Below are positions 59,303 to 64,000 of a stretch of 64,000 nt of DNA, piece by piece. A program made the translations under genes and the position numbers. Position 1 is the stretch's first letter. Each line of letters starts with the position of its first letter. This stretch comes from Aeromicrobium sp. Sec7.5 (GTDB taxonomy: Bacteria > Actinomycetota > Actinomycetes > Propionibacteriales > Nocardioidaceae): the NCBI RefSeq assembly GCF_036867135.1, contig NZ_JBAJIJ010000003.1:1-64000 (forward strand), in the 5' to 3' direction. Under the pieces are notes generated by a model. The model worked only from the letters and a program-made list of their open reading frames with translations. It was not told where the DNA came from and did no database searches.

Positions 59303-60139
59303 CTAGGAGCGGCGGGCGCGGTCCTCGTAGGCCTGGCGCTTCGCGGCGTCGGCGTTCTTGAAGACCTGGTCGGCGCCCATGGCCCGGGCCACCGCCTCCT
59401 GGACGAACCGCGGGAGCGCGCCCGTCGTCTTGACGATGGCCTGGCTCCAGCGCGGCACCCAGACCTCGGCCTTCGGCTTGCGCAGCACGCTCTCGATGAC
59501 CTTCGCGACGTCGTCGGCCGTGACGGGCTTGACGCCCTTGGCCGCCGGCACGCCGGCCGACAGCTCGGTCTGCACCACGGTGGGCAGCACGACGCTGACG
59601 TCGACCCCCGCGGGCGCCAGCTCGCTGCGCAGCGCCTCGCTCAGACCCACCACGGCGAACTTCGACGCCGAGTAGGTGGCACCGTCGGCCACCGCGAGCC
59701 GCCCCACCGCGGAGGCGACGTTGACGACGTGGCCGTGGCCGCGCTCGACCATGCCCGGCACGACGGCCTTGGTGCCGTGGATGACCCCGTGCAGGTTGAC
59801 GTCGACGATCGCCTTGGTGACCTCGTCGGGCTCCTTGAGGATCGAGCCGATCGGCATGATCCCGGCGTTGTTGACGAGCGCGTCCGGCGGGCCGGCCTCC
59901 GCCGTGGCGGCGAGGAAGGCGCGCCACGAGTCGGCCGACGTCACGTCGAGCGCACCCGCCAGGGCGCCGCGACCGATCTCGGAGGCGACGGTCGCCGCGA
60001 GGGCACCGTCGAGGTCGCCGAGCACCACGGTGCAGCCGGCCGCAGCGAGCCGCTCGGCCGTGGCGCGGCCGATCCCGCGCGCGCCTCCGGTGATGACGAC
60101 GACGCGTCCGGCGAGGTCGTGCGCATTCGATGAGGGCAT
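59303..60139 (-). CDS. Short-chain dehydrogenase/reductase
   Basis: This is a 278-residue classical SDR. The cofactor site is VVVITGGARGIGRATAERLA, with Asp in VLGDLDG suggesting NAD preference. NNAG is present, and the catalytic Ser-Tyr-Lys lies in VNVASAVGRLAVADGATYSASKFAVVGLSEAL. A C-terminal extension of about 60 basic residues (FVQEAVARAMGADQVFKNAD) is longer than in minimal SDRs. Its ATG overlaps the stop of the P450 gene, so it probably oxidises the alcohol the P450 produces. Confidence 0.9.
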   Translation of the reverse strand: MPSSNAHDLAGRVVVITGGARGIGRATAERLAAAGCTVVLGDLDGALAATVASEIGRGALAGALDVTSADSWRAFLAATAEAGPPDALVNNAGIMPIGSILKEPDEVTKAIVDVNLHGVIHGTKAVVPGMVERGHGHVVNVASAVGRLAVADGATYSASKFAVVGLSEALRSELAPAGVDVSVVLPTVVQTELSAGVPAAKGVKPVTADDVAKVIESVLRKPKAEVWVPRWSQAIVKTTGALPRFVQEAVARAMGADQVFKNADAAKRQAYEDRARRS

Positions 60140-61488
60140 CAGCGAGCTCCTGGGGTGGTGAGGGGGTGGAGGTCGACGGGCTGTCCGTCGTCCGGGAACG
60201 GCAGCGAGCCGTAGTTGAGGGGGGTGGAGTAGTCGGCCGGCACGGTCCAGCGGAAGCGGCGCAGCAGCTGGTGCATGATCGCGCGGACCTCGGCCCCCGC
60301 GAAGTGCATCCCGAGGCACTTGTGCACGCCGCCTCCGAACGGCTCCCAGGCGTGGCGGTGCACCTTGTCCTCGCGGCGCTCGTCGGAGAACCGGTCGGGG
60401 TCGAACCGCTCCGGCTCGGTCCAGTACTCGGGCATGTGGTGCTGGAGGTGCACCATGACCGCCGTGAGGCGGCCCGCCGGAATCGGCACGCCGAGGATCT
60501 CGGTGTCCTTGACGGTGCGGCGCGCCAGGACGGGAACCGGCGGCACGAGGCGCAGCGACTCCTTCATCACGAGGTCGAGCGACGTGAGTCCGCCGAGCGC
60601 GTCGAAGTCCGGGTGCGCGGGCAGCATCATCGACTCGTCGCGGCACCGTTCCTGCCACTCGGGGTGCTGGCCGAGGAACCGCATCATGGTCGACACCGTG
60701 ATCGTGCTGGTGTCGTGCGCGGCCATGAGCAGGAAGATCATGTGGTTCACGACGTCCTCGTCGGTGAACGACGTGCCCTCGTCGTCGGTCAGACGGGTGA
60801 GCACCGAGAACAGGTCGTCGCCGCCGGAGGCCCGCCTCTCGCCGACCTGGCGCCCGAGGAAGTCCTCCAGCAGCGCCCGCCCCTTGGTCGCACGCCCCCA
60901 CCGGGTACCGGGCACCGGGGCACGCACGAAGCCCGTGGCCGCCTGCACGCAGTCGATGAAGGCCGCGTTGACCCGGTCGAGCTCGGCGTCGTCGGCGAGG
61001 TCCGCGCCCCCCATGAAGATCTGGGTCGCCAGGTCGAGCGTGAGCTGCTTGAGCGCGGGGTACACCTGCACGCCCCGGCCCGGGCTCCAGGCGTCGAGGC
61101 CCCGCGAGATGGCCGGGCCGAGGCCCTCGACGTACCCGTGCAGACGGTCGCGGGTGAACGCCTCCTGCATCAGGCGCCGGTGACGGTGGTGCTCCTCGAA
61201 GTCGAGCAGCATGAGCCCGCGGTTGAAGAACGGACCCACGAGGTAGTCCCACCCGAGCTCGTTGCTGAAGGCCTTCTCCGGGTTGCGCAGCGCCTCGGCG
61301 CAGGCGTCCGGGCCGGTGAGCACGGTCCACCTGCGACCGAGGAACGGCATCTCGGAGACGGGCCCGAACCGGTCGTGCTGGTCGCGCATCAGCGCCAGGG
61401 GGTCGTTGATGTAGGCGAGCGTCGGACCCAGGACGGGCACGGCCCGTCGTCGGGGCACCCGAGGGTGGGTGAGCGTGGTCGTGGACAT
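60139..61488 (-). CDS. Cytochrome P450
   Basis: This is a 449-residue monooxygenase. The I-helix motif is LMAAHDTSTITVS, ExxR is KESLRLVPP, and the heme-binding loop FGGGVHKCLGMHFAGAEVRA contains the Cys ligand. The AHDT form in place of AGxxT and the Trp-rich N-terminus resemble CYP51-like or class E bacterial P450s. First gene of a two-gene operon with an SDR. It is divergent from a TetR gene across a 20-bp palindrome, so probably induced by substrate. Electron partners may include the ferredoxin fusion at 52830. Confidence 0.93.
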   Translation of the reverse strand: MSTTTLTHPRVPRRRAVPVLGPTLAYINDPLALMRDQHDRFGPVSEMPFLGRRWTVLTGPDACAEALRNPEKAFSNELGWDYLVGPFFNRGLMLLDFEEHHRHRRLMQEAFTRDRLHGYVEGLGPAISRGLDAWSPGRGVQVYPALKQLTLDLATQIFMGGADLADDAELDRVNAAFIDCVQAATGFVRAPVPGTRWGRATKGRALLEDFLGRQVGERRASGGDDLFSVLTRLTDDEGTSFTDEDVVNHMIFLLMAAHDTSTITVSTMMRFLGQHPEWQERCRDESMMLPAHPDFDALGGLTSLDLVMKESLRLVPPVPVLARRTVKDTEILGVPIPAGRLTAVMVHLQHHMPEYWTEPERFDPDRFSDERREDKVHRHAWEPFGGGVHKCLGMHFAGAEVRAIMHQLLRRFRWTVPADYSTPLNYGSLPFPDDGQPVDLHPLTTPGAR

Positions 61489-61499
61489 CCGTCCTCCAT

Positions 61500-61519
61500 C
61501 TGACAGGGAGCCCTGTCAG
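61500..61519. promoter_or_regulatory. 20-bp perfect palindrome, TetR operator
   Basis: CTGACAGGG-AG-CCCTGTCAG lies 12 bp before the P450 start and 52 bp before the divergent tetR start. A partial repeat, CCTGTCAAG, follows at 61539-61547. Strength and placement make it a very likely TetR operator controlling both genes. Confidence 0.75.
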
Positions 61520-61570
61520 TTTGTGACCCAGGTCATGTCCTGTCAAGCACCGCAGTGGGAGGATGCGGTC

Positions 61571-62227
61571 ATGAGCTCCCCTGCCGAGTCGGCCGGCACG
61601 ACGCGCACGTACGGCGGTCGCTCCGCCGACGACCGGCGCGCGGAGCGTCGCGAGCGCCTCGTGGCCGCGACGGTGCGCCTGCTCGGCGAGCGCGGTGAGG
61701 GCGCCACGACGATGACGGCGGTGTGCGCCGAGGCGGGCCTGACCGAGCGCTACTTCTACGAGTCGTTCGCCGGTCGCGAGGCCGCGCTCGTCGCCGCGCT
61801 CGACGCGGTGTCCGACGACATCGCCGCAACAGCGGTCGCGGCGATCACCGAGACCGAGGGCCCCGCCACGGCCCGCGCCCACGCCGCGCTGGCTGCGCTC
61901 GCGGCCTGGGTCGACGACCACCCCGACGACGCGCGCGTGGCCCTGGTCGAGTCGAGTGCGCACCCGGCCCTGCGGGCGAGGCGGCGCGAGCTGCTCGGCA
62001 CGTTCGCCGACCTCGTCGTCACCGAGGCCACGGAGCTCTACGGTCCCTCGAGCTGGAGCCCCGTGCGCGCTCGGGCCCAGGGCCTCATCTACGTCGCCGG
62101 ACTGGCCGAGCTGGTCACGGCGCGCATGGCGGGCGAGCTCGACCTCACGACCGAGGAGCTCGTCGAGATCGGCGCCGACTCGTTCGAGCGGCTCGCGCGC
62201 GCGACGCTCGAGGACCCCCGCGACTGA
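61571..62227 (+). CDS. TetR-family regulator
   Basis: This is a 218-residue TetR protein with recognition region ATTMTAVCAEAGLTERYFYESFAGREAALVAAL. ATG at 61571 has GGGAGG 8 bases upstream; the frame is open further upstream into the operator, which argues against earlier starts. The helical effector domain contains several Ala-rich helices. It is divergent from the P450-SDR operon and likely represses it until a steroid- or lipid-like ligand binds (inference). Confidence 0.88.
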   Translation: MSSPAESAGTTRTYGGRSADDRRAERRERLVAATVRLLGERGEGATTMTAVCAEAGLTERYFYESFAGREAALVAALDAVSDDIAATAVAAITETEGPATARAHAALAALAAWVDDHPDDARVALVESSAHPALRARRRELLGTFADLVVTEATELYGPSSWSPVRARAQGLIYVAGLAELVTARMAGELDLTTEELVEIGADSFERLARATLEDPRD

Positions 62228-62233
62228 CGAAGG

Positions 62234-63433
62234 TCAGGTGTTCGCGGCGGGCAGGCGGAACCAGGCCTCGGCGCCGCCACCCTCGCGGGGCCGCAGGCCG
62301 ATCGTGCCGCCGTGCGACTCGATGACGCGGCGGCTCGTGGCCAGGCCGATCCCGGTCCCGGGGAGCTCGGGGTGGGCCCGCTCCAGCGGCTCGAAGACCC
62401 GCTCTGCGTCGGCCGGGTCGATGCCGACCCCGCGGTCGCTGACCCGGATCTCCCACGCGTCCTGGTCCTCGACCGCCGAGATCTCGACCCGCGGGTCCTC
62501 ACCGCCGAACTTGAGCGCGTTCGTCACGAGGTTCTGCACGACGGCGCGCAGCTGGCCGGCGTCGCCGGACACGACCGGCAGCTCACCGATCGCCAGCCGG
62601 GGGTCGTCGGGGGCGATGCCGAGATCGAGCGCGACCGCCTTGACGACGCCGCCCAGCGGTGTGGGGCGCAGCCTGAGGGAACCGCCCAGGCTGGCGAAGC
62701 TCAGGATGTCGCGGATCATCGCGCCCATGCGGTCACTGCCCCGCTGCGCCGTGTCGATCCAGAACTTGGCGTCCTCCGGCGGATCCGGCAGGGCGTCGAT
62801 CTGCTCGTCGAGGAGGTCGATCGACATCGAGACCGTCGACAGCAGGCTCGAGAGGTCGTGGCTGATCTGCCCGGCGAAGGCCGACAGGTGCTCGTTCGAG
62901 CGGTGCAGCTCGTCGCGCAGCGCCTCGGTGCGAGCCAGGGCCTCGGCGAGCTGGCTCGTGCGCTGGGCCAGGCCGAGCACATCGACGATCCGATCGGCGA
63001 GCGTGAGCAGGAACGCCGTCCGGGTCGCGTCGAGGACTCGCGGCTCCAGGTCGAAGACGCACAGCGTGCCGATGATCTCGCCGCCCGGCAGCACGAGCGG
63101 GGTGGAGGCGTAGAAGCGGACGTCGCCGATCACCCCGGTCACGAAGGGGTTGTCGCGGTAGCGGTCGTCGAACCGGGCGTCCTCGACGACGATCGACTCG
63201 CCGGACTCGACCGTGAGCCGGCACATCGAGTCCTCCCGACGACAGATCGCGGCGTCGAAGCCCACCGCCGCCACCTGGTGCTGGGCGTCAGCGGTGAGGA
63301 TGTTGATCGTGGCCATCGGGACGTCGGCCATGAAGGCCGCGAGCTCGACGATCGACTGCCACTCGGCGGGCGGGCTGTCGATGACGTGCTGCTCGGCGAT
63401 CAGGGCATCGACGTCGGTGACGGAGCTGGTCAA
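62234..63433 (-). CDS. GAF-domain sensor histidine kinase
   Basis: This is a 399-residue cytosolic kinase. The N-terminal GAF domain (about 25-165) has TINILTADAQHQVAAVGFD and FYASTPLVLPGGEIIGTLCVFD. A coiled-coil linker leads to the H box FAGQISHDLSSLLS. The ATPase domain has N box VQNLVTNALKFG, G1 SDRGVGIDPAD and G2 GTGIGLATS. It starts with TTG behind a strong GGGGAGGAGG site. No response regulator is adjacent; it is an orphan kinase. The GAF type resembles those that sense small molecules or redox state. Confidence 0.9.
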   Translation of the reverse strand: MTSSVTDVDALIAEQHVIDSPPAEWQSIVELAAFMADVPMATINILTADAQHQVAAVGFDAAICRREDSMCRLTVESGESIVVEDARFDDRYRDNPFVTGVIGDVRFYASTPLVLPGGEIIGTLCVFDLEPRVLDATRTAFLLTLADRIVDVLGLAQRTSQLAEALARTEALRDELHRSNEHLSAFAGQISHDLSSLLSTVSMSIDLLDEQIDALPDPPEDAKFWIDTAQRGSDRMGAMIRDILSFASLGGSLRLRPTPLGGVVKAVALDLGIAPDDPRLAIGELPVVSGDAGQLRAVVQNLVTNALKFGGEDPRVEISAVEDQDAWEIRVSDRGVGIDPADAERVFEPLERAHPELPGTGIGLATSRRVIESHGGTIGLRPREGGGAEAWFRLPAANT

Positions 63434-63546
63434 CGGGTCCTCCTCCCCACGGCCAGCTCACAGCCTACGACCCGGGACGGTCGCCGAGCGCAGGATGGGC
63501 GCACGGCATCGCGAGCGGGTCCCGCGGGCGCCACTAGCCTGAGCCG

Positions 63547-64000
63547 GTGACGAGCGACACCGCCCATCCGACGCGCTCGCCGCGCCTCGGCCTGCTGCAG
63601 ATTTGTGCGGCCGGCTTCCTCTGGGGCACGGGCGGGCTGGTCGTCACGATCCTCCACGAGGACGACGGGCTCGGCGCCATGACGACGAGCGCCTGGCGGA
63701 TGCTGGTCGCCGCCGTCGTGCTCGTCGCGGTCACGGCCCTCGCCCGGCGGCTCGGTTCCCTCGTCGCGACGTTCCGCGCCCAACCGGTGGTGGTGGTCGC
63801 GGTCGGCTGCTGCACAGCGGTCTACCAAGGCCTCTACTTCCTCGCGGTCCTCGCGGTGGGCGTCAGCGTCGCCACCGTCGTGTCCCTCGGGCTCGCGCCC
63901 GTGCTGGCCGCCGGATGGGAGCACGCCCGCGCCGGGACCCGACCCGGACGACGCGAGCTCGTGGTCCTGGGGACGGCGCTGACCGGCCTGGTCCTCGTCT
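63547..64000 (+). CDS. EamA/DMT-family transporter, truncated by the window edge
   Basis: The frame starts with GTG at 63547 and runs past the end of the window. The 151 visible residues show a polar start and about four helices: LLQICAAGFLWGTGGLVVTI, AWRMLVAAVVLVAVTAL, VVVVAVGCCTAVYQGLYFLA and VSVATVVSLGLAPVLAAGWE. These are the recurring pattern of the first EamA repeat (drug/metabolite transporter superfamily). The substrate cannot be predicted. It is divergent from the histidine kinase gene. Confidence 0.85.
   Translation, partial: MTSDTAHPTRSPRLGLLQICAAGFLWGTGGLVVTILHEDDGLGAMTTSAWRMLVAAVVLVAVTALARRLGSLVATFRAQPVVVVAVGCCTAVYQGLYFLAVLAVGVSVATVVSLGLAPVLAAGWEHARAGTRPGRRELVVLGTALTGLVLV

Noticed and set aside
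59303-61963. Apparent 886-residue P450-SDR fusion in one minus-strand frame
   Set aside because: The SDR part is in that frame but the P450 part is read out of frame there; the true P450 frame stops at 60139 and overlaps the SDR start, so these are two coupled genes.

Overview
The window is 64 kb of high-GC DNA. Signs of an actinobacterium are GTG, TTG and possibly leaderless starts, a CmtR-type metalloregulator, an Eis-like acetyltransferase, a mycobacterial-type ferredoxin/ferredoxin reductase and an AurF-type diiron protein. A Nocardioidaceae-like host is my inference; no rRNA or tRNA gene is present to confirm it. I see no CRISPR array.

Layout. (1) 145-5076 is a complete cadmium-resistance transposon built on an IS481-type insertion sequence. 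It has terminal inverted repeats starting TGTGA, three subterminal repeats at each end and a 15-bp target duplication. Its cargo is cmtR, a P1B ATPase, a CadD-type exporter and lspA, apparently inserted into the 3' part of the transposase gene. (2) 5197-8884 is accessory DNA with one hypothetical gene and a translationally coupled pair: an NdpA-like protein plus a membrane protein. (3) 9180-21437 is chromosomal in character: an Eis-like acetyltransferase, two HxlR regulators with MFS and dehydrogenase targets, an acyltransferase/TetR pair with twin operators, a MerR-DUF1048-ABC exporter operon, and a SoxR-controlled DsbA/quinone reductase/MFS operon.

(4) 21600-45780 is a large accessory island rich in unknown genes. 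It holds a four-gene operon of two different TIR proteins with two membrane proteins. It also holds a secreted inhibitor-like protein, an ECF sigma/membrane protein/lipoprotein operon, a DNA methyltransferase divergent from a phosphoesterase, and a three-gene envelope operon with a tandem SGNH hydrolase. At its right end are an ApeA/HEPN protein and a compact cassette. The cassette has hairpins, a 31-aa ORF, a tyrosine recombinase and a DDE-transposase-like protein, with every coding junction overlapping. The dyad CTTAGCA-N4-TGCTAAG occurs in front of both the methyltransferase/phosphoesterase pair and the recombinase cassette.

(5) 45778-64000 returns to chromosomal character: GNAT, ArsR with a divergent PRISE-like reductase, AraC, MFS, nitroreductase and small membrane proteins. 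A lipid/steroid-type oxidation block follows. It contains a ferredoxin-ferredoxin reductase fusion, an AurF-type oxygenase, and a TetR divergent from an SRPBCC-thiolase-enoyl-CoA hydratase fusion. It also contains an SDR-P450 operon facing another TetR across a 20-bp palindrome. The window ends with a GAF histidine kinase and a truncated EamA transporter.

The best candidates for undescribed biology are the recombinase/DDE cassette (41878-45385), the TIR-TIR-membrane operon (21914-24353) and the NdpA-like/membrane pair (6312-8884). Function calls come from reading motifs by eye; no database search was run.
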